A DNA stretch of 64,000 nucleotides, taken from assembly GCA_965178125.1 (NCBI GenBank), contig OZ237736.1:186001-250000 (forward strand), read 5' to 3'. This document shows positions 20,243 through 32,100 of the stretch, one piece after another; within the stretch, counting starts at the first letter, position 1; each line of letters begins with the position of its first letter. The translations under genes were made by a program, and so were the position numbers. The notes below the pieces were generated by a model that had not been told where the DNA came from, made no database searches, and saw nothing but the letters and a program-made list of their open reading frames with translations. The stretch comes from Bilabrum cf. latius (lineage: Eukaryota; Bigyra: Bicosoecida; Bigyra; Bicosoecida).

Positions 20243-23200
20243 TCACATGGCCCCGCCCATCCCGTCCATGTACCTCTGGGCCTCCTCCATCCTGCCCTCA
20301 TCCACCAGCATCCCCACCAGCGCCTGCACCGTATGCCTCTACTCCTGGCTCTGCTTGCCCTTCTGCATGGCGATGGCCTCCTCTAGGTGGATCAGCACTT
20401 CGATAGTGTGTGATCGAGGCATAGTTGAAGCTCGGCAGGTCTGTAGCATGTTGTTCAATACAATGGCATAATTAGGGTGTTGCTTGCCCAGCGCGGTCTC
20501 GAAGATCTGCCTGCATTGCTCATACAGCTCCATGGCCTCGCTGTACCGGCCCTACGACTCCAGACACCCAGCCATATTGTTCAGCGTGGTGGCGTATGAG
20601 GGATGCTGATTGCCCAGCGCGGTCTCCTCGATCTGCCTGCATTGCTCATACAGCTCCATGGCCTCGCTGTACTGGCCCTGAGACTTACGACATGCAGCCA
20701 TATTGTTCAGCGTTGTGGCGTAGGAGGGATGCTGCTTGCCCAGCGCGGTCTCCTCGATCTGCCTGCATTGCTCATACAGCTCCATGGCCTCGCTGTACTG
20801 GCCCTGAGACTTAAGACATGCAGCCATGCTGTGCAGCGTGGTGGCGTAGGAGGGATGCTGCTTGCCCAGCGCGGTCTCCTCGATCTGCCTGCATTGCTCA
20901 TACAGCTCCATGGCCTCGCTGTACTGGCCCTAGGACTAGAGACACCCAGCCATATTGTTCAGCGTGCTGGCGTACTCGGGATGCTGCTTGCCCAGCGCGG
21001 TCTCCTCGATCTGCCTGCATTTCTCATACAGCTCCATGGCCTCGCTGTACTGGCCCTAGGACTAGAGACACCCAGCCATGTTGCTTAGCGTGGTGGCGTG
21101 CTCGGGATGCTGCTTGCCCAGCGCGGTCTCCTCGATCTGCCTGCATTGCTCATACAGCTCCATGGCCTCGCTGTACTGGCCCTGGGACCTGAGACACTCA
21201 GCCATGTTGTTCAGCGTGCTGGCGTACTCGGGATGCTGCTTGCCCAGCGCGGTCTCCTTGATCTGCCTGCATTGCTCATACAGCTCCATGGCCTCGCTGT
21301 ACCGGCCCTAGGACTAGAGACACCCAGCCATGTTGTACAGCGTGGTGGCGTACTCGGGATGCTGCTTGCCCAGCGCGGTCTCCTTGATCTGCCTGCATTG
21401 CTCATACAGCTCCATGGCCTCGCTGTACTGGCCCTAGGACTCCAGACACACAGCCATGTTGCCTAGCGTGCTGGCGTACTCGGGATGCTGCTTGCCCAGC
21501 GTGGTCTCCTCGATCTGCCTGCATTGCTCATACAGCTCCATGGCCTCGCTGTACTGGCCCTGGAACTCCAGACACACAGCCATGTTGTTCAGCGTGCTGG
21601 CGTACTCGGGATGCTGCTTGCCCAGCGCGGTCTCGCGGATCTGCCTGCATTTCTCATACAGCTCCAGGGCCTCGCTGTACTGGCCCTAGTATCTGAGACA
21701 CACAGCCATGTTGCCCAGCGTGGTGGCGTAAAAGGGATGCTGCTTGCCCAGCGCGGTCTCCTCGATCTGCCTGCATTGCTCATACAGCTCCATGGCCTCG
21801 CTGTACTGGCCCTGGGACTTGAAATTGCTAGCCAATTTAAAGAGAGCCGATGCGAACACTATCCAAACTTCGCTCGATTTGCCGTTGGCAACGTCTATTG
21901 CTTTGGCATCGCATTCAAGTGATAAGCAAGCCATGCCCATGCATCCAAGCCCGGCGGATCGTGTGGATATCCCTCGAAGCACTTCCTGAACGCCACTCAC
22001 ATCTGCACCTCCGACCCGCTGCATGCGCGCCAGCTCTACAACAACTGCAATTGCACCCTCGGATGGCTTGCTGCGGTGGACGCCACCGGCAGCCGCAAGA
22101 TTAGTGCCTACACAGGAGTGAGATGAGATTCCAATTCGGTCCACATCCTGTCCAGTATGCGAGACCCTGTGCATGTATGAAGCCCCTGAGTCTACCACAC
22201 CAGCTCGAGCGAAATACTGCGCAACGTCTGCAACGCCTCGAAACATACTCTTGACTCGAGCGCTACAGTGAAGTGTCTCCAATGCATCCCGGTCGGAAGA
22301 GAGCCACGGTCTACAGCTGCATCCAACAGCTAGTATCGCCTGCGATGATTCCAGGTCGCCCTTCAGCTGATCCACGAGAAGACGCACATGCCTCAGCCCC
22401 AGCCCAAACGAATGCATCACGCGCTTCAGCACGCCACGATGCACATCGAAATCAGCCTGCACATCCACATCCACAGTGCGACACACCTCCAGCGCCAGCT
22501 CATCGCGGTACCGATCCACAATCTCAGCACGAGCCTTTGCATACAGCTTCCCGATGCATTCTCGAGCTCGTGACCTGGCCCCGACATCTCCTGCCATGAT
22601 CAGGTCAGGGCTCAGGCCCTCGAATGTATCATCGCCCTCCAGCTCCCGCAGCCGATGCGCGGCCTCGGGGGGCAGCAAGCACGTCATGGCCACATTGCCA
22701 GAGTAGTACCACCGGGGACATGCCACGATCGCAACCATGACCACCTGCCTGCTGCTATCCTTGGCGATGGCACTGACACAGCCCGTGTCCAAATGGCGCT
22801 GCATGTCATCGGGCAGGAAGCGAATCCCATCCTAGCCATCAATGGAGTCGCACCAGCGCTGCAGGGCACCTGACAGGCGAGAAAATGACAACACTTTTGA
22901 TGTTCTCTCCTCGTCCCTGATGATGCAGAATGAGTCCAGCTGACCATGACACGTAGCAGGATCAATACTGGGATCAGCAGAAGCCCCGCGTGTCGTATCG
23001 ATCGCCCACACCTGCGGCTTTGCCTCATCCGACTCCATCCAGTCCATCCACACCACATCAGGAATCAGCAGCCGGTGCGTGTCCAGCACCACCCGCTGCC
23101 CGCTGGTCAGCTGATGCACCTCCACGTCGAATGGAAGATGCATGTTGACCTTCATTCCGTGCTTCTGATCGCACACGTGCTCCACATTAGGCAGTGGCTT

Positions 23201-24937
23201 CCTGTAGTCCAGATTCACACCAGTCCTCTCGATCGCGGCATACACAGCCCGGGCCAGCTCCTGCTCCTGCGGTGTGAGTCTCTTCTCATCCTCCTCCGCC
23301 AAATTCATGCGGGCGGGATCCAGTGCCTCCCTGAGGCGCTACACGCTGGCTGCATCCATGCCGCGATCCTGCAACACATCCAGGAAGGTGCGTGCAGGCG
23401 CAGGGCCAGAGCCAGCAGCAGCGGCGCCAGACGTACCATCGCCAGGGCTCGATACAACGTATTTGTGGTTCACCAGCGTTCGAACATTCCGATCCACATT
23501 CTAGGCAATCCCAAAATGCCGGGCTAGTGGCTTCACCACGTCCTCCAACTGCTCCTTGTCCTGATGCATGCTGATTCTGCCGTCCGATGAGCCCACGCGC
23601 AGAGTCGTCTCACGGACCGAGGCATCGAATGCAGCCTCAAATGCCCCAGCATCCGGATCCCGCCCATCGTGTTGCTCCCGGTACAAGGCCCGGAATGCAG
23701 CCTCATTCCATGCCATACAGCCCCGCACATCCACGCGAGCAAAAGCCTGCACGCGAAGCACGTACCAGCCACCACCAGACACATCCACTCGCACATCCAC
23801 GCACTCTAGCAGAGGCGTCGACACGTGCACGCTGTCCATCGCATGCACCCAACGACTCGCCGCCGCCTCCCGCTTCGCCGCCTTGGCCGCCATGCGCGTG
23901 CTGCCGTAGATGCCCAGGTGGTCGAATGCGAACTTCAGGAACAGACCCAGGCCCTCATGCACTGCCTTGATGCCCCCGGCCATGCCCCCCGCATCGATGA
24001 ACTTGAGACCCAGGGCCTCCTCGATCTTGGCCTTGTCCCCATCGGTGAAGCCCACGGGGTCCAGCAACCTGTCCCCGCGCCTCCATTTCATCTCCACCTC
24101 GGGGAAGCCCTCCAGCGCCTTGCGCACGTCCTGCCTGAAGAGCACACCGATGCGGTCTAGCTTTCGCTTGCGGTCCTGCTGCTCGTGCGGCCACAGGGCC
24201 ACGGTGCGCTTGGCGGCCTCGAATGCGGGCTGTCGGCCTCGGGGGCTGGTAGCCTTGTCGTCATCATCATCGTTCCCATCATCACATGGTACGTCTAAGC
24301 TTTGTCCGTCCCGTGCCGTGCCAGCATCAGCTGCCCCGCTGTACACGGAACTGATGCCTGAAGCACCAGTGGATGCCCCTGCATACCGGGCTGGGGAGGG
24401 CGCGGGATCGTCTGCCCCTGCACCCGATGCAGCAGGGGACTAGTTGGATGTAACTGCGTCTTCAATACCAGGGCCTCGATCAGTGGTCCGACCTGATGTG
24501 GGCTCGGGGCTGCTGGCCTTCGTGGGCTCGGCGGGATCGTATTGGTGGGGTAGGTCAGCGGCGGTAGTAGATTCGCCGAGAGTTGCATTACTCTATGCAG
24601 TCGATACACGTGCGTCTGCATCGCATGTAACGACGAGATTCGCCTCAATGGAAGCAGTGTTCGACCCTGATGCTGTGTCAGGAGACGGATCCGTAGCATT
24701 CTCTTGCACCGCAGCCTCGCCATTCCCAGTGGCTTTTGGCTCATCAGAACGCTCGTAATTTTGCACTACATCAGCTTCGGCTACGGTCGCGGGTTGGCTT
24801 CCGTCAACTGTGACCTGCTAGTCGCAGAGGCCAGCAGCGTTTTCTTCACCCAAGTCTTGACTTCTTTCGCTGGGGCCTGTAGCGCCTCTCGCAGCACTAG
24901 CTGGCTCATACGGAGAGCCTTTGCTTGGATCACTCAT
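20243..24937 (-). CDS. Large KLC-like TPR protein, copy 1 (11 TPRs)
   Basis: ATG 24937 (MSDPSKGSPYEP) to TGA 20243 gives 1564 residues once TAG is read through. The N-terminus is disordered and acidic. A unique region (from PRGRQPAFEAAKRT to about residue 1020) has no firm family; its DVEVHQL...RVVLDTHRLLIP segment faintly recalls CLU-domain proteins, which also carry TPRs. The C-terminus has 11 kinesin-light-chain-like 42-residue repeats (SQGQYSEAMELYEQCRQI, ETALGKQHP, YATTLNNMA). Many TAGs lie at the Gln of SQGQY. Compared with copies 2 and 3 the body is clearly diverged and the N-terminus largely different, so this copy is older. TPRs of this type bind protein partners; the cellular role is unknown. 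Confidence 0.75.
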
Positions 24938-25378
24938 ACTAGCAGACGAAGTGTCGGCGATTTGTGAACCGGGAATCTGAGCCCACGGCGCCAGACCAGA
25001 AAAGAACAGTAAAGGTTGGGCAGATCTCGTGGGCGAGGATCTGAATGATTGTAGCTGGGCACTCAAGACAACGGCAAAATACACGAATACACGTATGGAC
25101 TTCTGCAGAAATCTGACACTAATCGGCCAGCCGTAGAAGGCAGAGCTGCACTGCGTGCGGAAAGGGGCGCCCCACCCAAATGGACGGAACCGCAACTAAT
25201 GCCCCTTGCGCGGCGCCAAATCTGGTTTAAATTTTACGTCGCAAAGGTTTACAATCCCGGCCTCATTCGACAAGCACAGACCCTGCCCCACGACCCCCTT
25301 GGTCTCTCCCCCCACCGCGCCACACCTGGGACCCATGACATGCACAAGATCGCCGTTGGTCGACTGCCGCCATCCCAC
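24938..25378. other. Intergenic region, TPR copy 1 / WD40 copy A
   Basis: This gap lies between the 5' end of TPR copy 1 and the 3' end of a WD40 copy on the same strand. No conserved gene was seen; it should hold the TPR promoter. Confidence 0.45.
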
Positions 25379-28152
25379 TCACAGACCCTGCGCGCCACCA
25401 CTCCCAGCCCCAGCCCCCGCCCCAGCCAGCCCCGACACCCACACACGCAGCCCCCCGCCATCGTCCCCCGTCGCCGCGAACCTCTCCTCCGCATCCACGT
25501 CGGCTGCCACCACCGGCCGCACGTGACCCGCCAGCCGCGCCATCACCGCACCGGCCGCCGACCTCGCGTGTGGGTCCACCACCGCCGCCTCCCCCGACTC
25601 GGACCCCACCAGGGCGCAGTCGCAGTGCTGCAGGAGAGCCACGCAGCCGTGGGGCGGGGCCAGCACTGGGTCCCTGGGGATCAGCGAGGGCCGCACCAGC
25701 AGGCTAGGGGCCAGCAGCCTCCCGTTCTCACGGGGATCCGCCCACCTCGCCAGCTGGGGCACACTCGCGGGCTTGCCGGCCACCACAGCGGAGGACAACA
25801 GCCCACCACCTGCAGCCGCCGCCGCAGCCGCCCTCGCGTGCAGATCCCCAGGCAGCAGCAGCAGCCTCACCACTCCCGCAGAGTCCAGCGCAGCCAGGCA
25901 CGGTCGCCTGGCGAGGCTGTCGTAGGGCCGGTACGCCAGCTCCAGCACGTACCTGCCTCCTGCCAGCGGCACGTCATCCGTGGCAGCAGGCAGCCCATTG
26001 CCGCCGGTCCTGCTCCTCCTCCCCACATTCCCAGAGGCGCCCATGGACCGACCCCCGTGGCTGCCAGACGAGGCACGGGAGGTGGCCCGCGCCCTGGCAC
26101 CCATGGGAGACACGACGGCACCAGCACCAGCACCAGCACCAGCACCAGCACCAGCACCAGCACCAGCACCAGCACCAGCACCAGCACCGGCACCGGCACC
26201 AGCGCCGCTCCTGGCCCCGCCCACGTGCCTCCCATGCGCAGACGAGCCCGAGGCAGACCCCCGAGAGCTCGACAGCACGGACCCCGCATCCGTCCCGATA
26301 GTGGCCGGGTCACCGTCCTCCCCCCACGTGTACTGCCTGCAGCTCTGGCCCGCCGACTCGAGCTCCAGTGCACCGCTGCTGCCAGTGCCCAGGCTACTCA
26401 CACCAACACCAACACCAACACCAACACCAACACCACCGTTTTGATCACCGCCCCCGATGCTGGCAGCGTCCTCTGCCACGGTCTCGATCGAGCCGCCCGC
26501 GCCTCCTCCTGCTCCTCCTGCCTGAGCACCCCTGCTGCCCCCGCCTCTGCTCACACGCGCCAGCACCCTCACGCCCACCAGGGGCCTCCCCGTCTTGGCC
26601 AGCCGCTGCATGGACCGCTCCAGCAGCAGGGCGGCGATTCTGCCCCGGAGAGTGCCCGCGAACACGGCCAGGCCAGACGGGTCGGCGCACAGGGCCGTCA
26701 CTGGCGAGCCAAGCGCGACCGTCTGCGTGGTCCTGCCGGTCGCCATGGACACCACTGACACCAGCCCACGAGGATACGAATCACCACCACCGGCACCGGC
26801 AGGGGGCAGCGCGCCGGCACCAGCACCTATCATAGCCCCCGCCTGCAGACCCGGCCCCACACCCACGCCGCGCCGCCCGTCCGCCGTGCCCACGCCTTCC
26901 GATCCACCGGTGGATGTGCCGGACCCTCCCCCGAACATCGACCGGAATGACCCCAGGAAGCCCGGCCTGCTGCTGCTGCTGCTGCCACCAGCAGCACCCC
27001 CATCCTCATCTCCATCGTCACCCACGCCCCCGTCCCCGCGCCCACCGGCAGGTCCGTAGGCCCCTGCCAGCGACTCGCCAGGCCTCGACGACCGCGCCAG
27101 CACCACCATGCCGGGCAAGCCAGCCAGGAACAGACCGTGCGTCACGGGACTAGCACACGGAGAACAGCGCGCGCCACACTCACACGGAGCTCGGGACCAG
27201 CCCCGCGTGATCCCGCGGAACCACCACCACCACCACCACCACCACCACCACCACCACCACCACCACCACCACCACCACCACCACCACCACCACCACCACC
27301 ACCACCACCACCACCACCACCACCACCACCACCACCACCACCACCACCACCACCACCACCGGTCGTCCACTGCACCCTCCACAGCACCACGGTCTGGTCC
27401 GTGCTGCACGTCAGCAGGAACGTCCCGTCCGTGCTCCAGCACAGCCCCGACACCGCCCTGGCGTGTGCCCTGGCGCTGGGCAAGCCGGCGTCAAGCGGCG
27501 AGCGGGCGGCTGACTTGCCGTCCTGATCCGATCCCGGTCCACCGGTGGATGCCTGCCTCTTCCGCCTGTCTTCCTGCTGCTTGCGCATGACAGCCTGCCA
27601 CTTGGGCAGCGGGCCCGTACCGCTGTGCCCTGCACCCGACTCAACACCGCCTGATGCCGAGCCGGCAGAACTCGACCCGGATGCCGCACTACCATGCCCT
27701 GCACTGTGGCTTTCGTCTGCGGCCGAGTCCAGACGGGCTAGCGTCTCCACCGTCGCGCCTCCCCGGCTGGACTCCCGGAAGATCCCGCAGACGGCCACTT
27801 TCCCGTCCTCTGTCCCGTAGGCGAACAGGCTCTGGATACTGGCCTGGCCATCGGCAGTGATCGATGATCCAGAGGCATTTTCTGGGCCTTCAGCACCTGC
27901 ACTCTGACCTTCACCACTCCTCGTGACAGCCCGCCTGCCCCAGCTGTCTCTCCCTGGCAAAGCAGTGGGAGGGGCAAACTTCAGGCAGGTCCCGCCGTGC
28001 ATCTGCGTGACAGGCACCCAGGTGGGCAGCACCGGCATGGGGGCCGAGCCCATTCCGATTCTGATTCCGATTCCGGATCCTGTGCCGCCGCCGCCCACGG
28101 AGGAGCCTCGAGGCCGGGTGCTGCCCCGATCAGATCCGGCCCCCTGCTGCCA
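25379..28152 (-). pseudogene. WD40-repeat protein, copy A: 5'-truncated and frameshifted
   Basis: It matches the intact WD40 gene at 45111-48773 from its middle to its TGA stop, but homology ends near 28152, so roughly the first 360 codons are missing. Near 27161-27170 this copy has 7 nt where the intact copy has 5; the +2 shift leads to a TGA at 27142. A (GGT)n tract at 27221-27360 is hugely expanded. The stretch CSTDQTVVLW here uses CAG where the intact copy has TAG. It is probably not a functional protein, although the two halves remain long open frames. Confidence 0.8.
27221..27360. repeat. (CCA)n/(GGT)n microsatellite, about 46.7 units
   Basis: This is a 140-nt perfect trinucleotide tract inside WD40 copy A, encoding poly-Gly in the gene frame. 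The orthologous tract is 20 nt in the intact copy (46891-46910) and 167 nt in copy B. Confidence 0.97.
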
Positions 28153-28189
28153 ATTACTCTCTGCTAGTGTGATGTTGCCCCGCTGCCCC
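28153..28189. other. Duplication junction, WD40 to PHB1
   Basis: About 37 bp of sequence matching neither gene separates truncated WD40 from truncated PHB1. The same junction recurs near 38007-38043, so it marks the tandem-duplication breakpoint. Confidence 0.7.
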
Positions 28190-28739
28190 GTCCATCTACA
28201 GGCAGTCCGGCGAGGACTACTAGGAGCGTGTCCTGCCCTCCAACATCAACGTGGTGCTCAAGGCCACCGTGGCGCAGTTCGATGCCGTGCAGCTGCTCAC
28301 CCAGCGCGACCGCGTGTCCCGCCGCATCCGCGAGACGCTCGAGGAGCGCGCCAAGGAATTCAACCTCATGCTGGACGACGTGTCCATCACCCACCTTGCC
28401 TTCGGCAGAGAGTTCACCCGCGCCATCGAGCACAAGCAGGTGGCCCAGCAGGACGCCGAGCGCTCCAAGTTCGTGGTCATGCAGGCCGAGCAGGAGAAGA
28501 AGGCAGCCGTGATCCAGGCAGAGGGCGAGGCCGAGGCAGCGCGCCTCATCTCCGACTCGCTGGCCAAGCACGGTGACGCGGTCATCGACGTGAAGAGGAT
28601 CGAGGCATCAAAGGAGATCGCGGCCACGCTGTCCCAGTCCCCCAACGTGGTGTACCTGCCCGGCTCAAGCGGTGGTGGCGCGGCCAGTGGCGAGGGCAGC
28701 GGGTCTCCGTCTCTGCTGCTGAGCGTGGGACGCAGGTGA
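28190..28739 (+). pseudogene. PHB1 fragment, copy 2 (5'-truncated)
   Basis: It begins abruptly at the PSIYRQ segment of prohibitin and continues in frame to TGA 28737, missing the membrane anchor and the first half of the PHB domain. It keeps the TAG in the EDY-ERV segment. Changes from the intact gene include IINE to NINV and AEQ to AVQ. It has no promoter of its own unless one was captured at the junction. Confidence 0.88.
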
Positions 28740-29147
28740 GCAGGTGCTGCATTCCATGGATCATGGCCCTCTTTGGGGTCTTGTCGGATAGATTTGGTTT
28801 GGCGTGCACAGGAATCTGTGGTGTGTGACACAGCGACAGGACAAATTTTGAGATTCAATGGTTGACTATTACTTCATGTGAATCGACCCAGAGCACAGGA
28901 GCCAACTACCCCAGGTGCAACTTCAAGATCCGGATTCCGGATGGAATCAGCCTATTCTACAGGGATCACGCCGCACTGCCAACTCTATGAGCCTCAGCCA
29001 GCCCTGACGATCACACAGGATCTTTCGAACCTGATACCGGGTGCAAGTACGAGCGTCCTGCATCTGCCGCATCCACCCGATCCGAATCTGCTGGACCGAA
29101 TGAACCTCCTGGGATCCTTACGAGTTATCCTGCGATCACGCACCCCC
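28740..29147. other. Convergent intergenic region, unit 2
   Basis: It is homologous to 19838-20242 and lies between the PHB1 fragment and TPR copy 2. No gene is seen. Confidence 0.5.
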
Positions 29148-32100
29148 TCACATGGCCCCGCCCATCCTGTCCATGTACTTCTGGGCCTCCTCCATCCTGC
29201 CCTCATCCACCAGCAGCCCCACCACCTCCTACATTATGTCCCTGTACTCATGGCTCTACTTGCCCTTCTACAGCGACAGGGCCTCCTCTAGCTGGATCAG
29301 CACTTCAATAGTACGGGATCGAGGAATAGTTGAGGCCCGGCATGTATGCAGCATATTTTTCAATACAGTGACATGGTTGGGATGCTGCTTGCCCAGCGCG
29401 GTCTCGAAGATCTGCCTGCATTGCTCATACAGCTCCATGGCCTCGCTGGACCGGCCCTGGGACTCCAAACACCCAGCCATGTTGTTCAGCGTGGTGGCGT
29501 ATGAGGGATGCTGCTTGCCCAGCGCGGTCATGCGGATCTGCCTGCATTGCTCATACAGCTCCATGGCCTCGCTGTACTGGCCCTGGGACTCCAGACACCC
29601 AGCCATGTTGTTCAGCGTGGTGGCGTATGAGGGATGCTGCTTGCCCAGCGCGGTCTCGAAGATCTGCCTACATTGCTCCAGCAGCCCCATGGCCTCGCTG
29701 GACCGGCCCTAGGGCCTGAGACACCCAGCCATGTTGCCTAGCGTGGTGGCATACTCGGGATGCTGCTTGCCCAGCGCGGTCTCGCGGATCTGCCTGCATT
29801 GCTCATACAGCTCCATGGCCTCGCTGTACCGGCCCTAGGATCTGAGACATCCAGCCATGTTGCCCAGCGTGCTGGCATATGAGGGATGCTGCTTGCCCAG
29901 CCCGGTCTCCTGGATCTGCCTGCATTGCTCATACAGCTCCATGGCCTCGCTGTACTGGCCCTGGGACTCCAGACACGCAGCCATGTTGTTCAGCGTTCTG
30001 GCGTACTCGGGATGCTGCTTGCCCAGCGCGGTCTCGCGGATCCGCCTGCATTGCTCCAGCAGCTCCATGGCCTCGCTGTACTGGCCCTGGGACTCCAGAC
30101 ACCCAGCCATGTTGTTCAGCGTGGTGGCATACTCGGGATGCTGCTTGCCCAGCGCGGTCTCCTGGATCTGCCTGCATTGCTCATACAGCTCCATGGCCTT
30201 GCTGGACTGGCCCTAGGACCTGAGACACTGAGCCATGTTGTTCAGCGTGGTGGCGTATGAGGGATGCTGCTTGCCTAGCGCGGTCTCCTCGATCTGCCTG
30301 CATTGCTCATACAACTCCATGGCCTCGCTGTACTGGCCCTGGGAGTACAAACATGCAGCCATGTTGCCCAGCGTGCTGGCATATGAGGGATGCTGCTTGC
30401 CCAGCGCGGTCTCCTTCATCTGCCTGCATTGCTCATACAGCTCCATGGCCTCACTGTACTGGCCCTGGGACTCCAGACACGCAGCCATGTTGTTCAGCGT
30501 GGTGGCGTACTCGGGATGCTGCTTGCCTAGCGCGGTCTCGCGGATCTGCCTGCATTGCTCATACAGCTCCATGGCATCGCTGTACTGGCCCTGGGAGTAT
30601 AAACATGCAGCCATGTTGTTCAGCGTGGTGGCGTACTCGGGATGCTGCTTGCCCAGCGCGGTCTCGCGGATCTGCCTGCATTGCTCATACAGCTCCATGG
30701 CCTCGCTGTACTGGCCCTGGGAGTACAAACATGCAGCCATATTGTTCAGCGTGCTGGCATATGAGGGATGCTGGTTGCCCAGCGCGGTCTCGAAGATCTG
30801 CCTGCATTGCTCATACAACTCCATGGCCTCGCTGTACTGGCCCTGGGACTCTAGACACTGAGCCATGTTGTTCAGCGTGGTGGCGTACTCGGGATGCTGC
30901 TTGCCTAGCGCGGTCTCGCGGATCTGCCTGGATTGCTCATACAGCTCCATGGCCTCGCTGGACCGGCCCTGGGATCTGAGACATTCAGCCGTGTTGTTCA
31001 GCGTGCTGGCGTACTCGGGATGCTGCTTGCCCAGCGCGGTCTCGCGGATCTGCCTGGATTGCTCATACAGCTCCATGGCCTCGCTGTACTGGCCCTGGGA
31101 TCTGAGACACGCAGCCATATTATGCAGCGTGGTGGCGTACTCGGGATGCTGCTTGCCCAGCGCGGTCTCGCGGATCTGCCTGGATTGCTCATACAGCTCC
31201 ATGGCCTCGCTGTACTGACCTTGGGAAATGAAATTGCTAGCCAATTTGAATAAAGCCAACGCAAGCACTGTTGAAGCTTTGCTCGATTCGCCGTTGGCAG
31301 CGTCTATTGCTTTGCTACCGCATTCAAGTGATAAGCAAGCAATGCCTACATATCCAAGCCCGGCAGATCGTGCAGATACCCCGCGAAGCGCTTCCTGAAC
31401 GCCACTCACATCTGCACCTCCGACCCGCTGCATGTGCGCTAGCTCTGTAACAACTGCAATCGCGCCCTCAGATGGCTTGCTGCGGTGGACGCCACCGGCA
31501 GCAGCAAGATCCGTGCCTACACATGAGTCAGACGAGATCACCAACCGGCCCATATCCTGTCCAGCACGAGTGGTCCAGTACAAGTGTGAAGTTCCTGAAT
31601 CTACCACACCAGCTCGAGCAAAATACTACGCAACGTCTGCAAAGCCTCGAAACATACTCTTGACTCGAGCGCTACAGTGACATGTCTCCAATGCATCCCG
31701 GTCGGAAGGGAGCTACGGCCTACAGCTGCATCCCACAGCTAGTATCGCCTGCGATGATTCCAGGTCACCCTTCATCTGATTCGCAAGCAGACGCACATGC
31801 CTCAGCCCCAGCCCAAACGAATGCATCACACGCTTCAGTACACCACGATGCACCTCGAAATCATCCAGTACATCCACATCCACAGTGCGACACACCTCCA
31901 GCGCCAGCTCATCACGGTACCGATCCACAACCTCAGCACGAGCCTTCGCATACAGCTTCCCGATGCACTCTCGAGCTCGTGATCTACCCCCTGCATCCCC
32001 TGCCATGATCAGGTCAGGACTCAGGCCCTCGAATGCATCCTCGCCCTCCAGCTCACGCAGCCGATGCGCGGCCTCAGGAGGCAGCAGGCACGTCATGGCC

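Noticed and set aside
25199-26758. 519-codon plus-strand frame opposite WD40
   Set aside because: It is low-complexity antisense sequence in GC-rich DNA with no recognisable domain; the minus strand carries the conserved WD40 frame.
26900-27600. Poly-His and poly-Pro proteins on the plus strand (also 36935-37444), and poly-Trp on the minus strand
   Set aside because: They are alternative-frame readings of the (CCA)n tract inside the WD40 copies; the gene frame gives poly-Gly.
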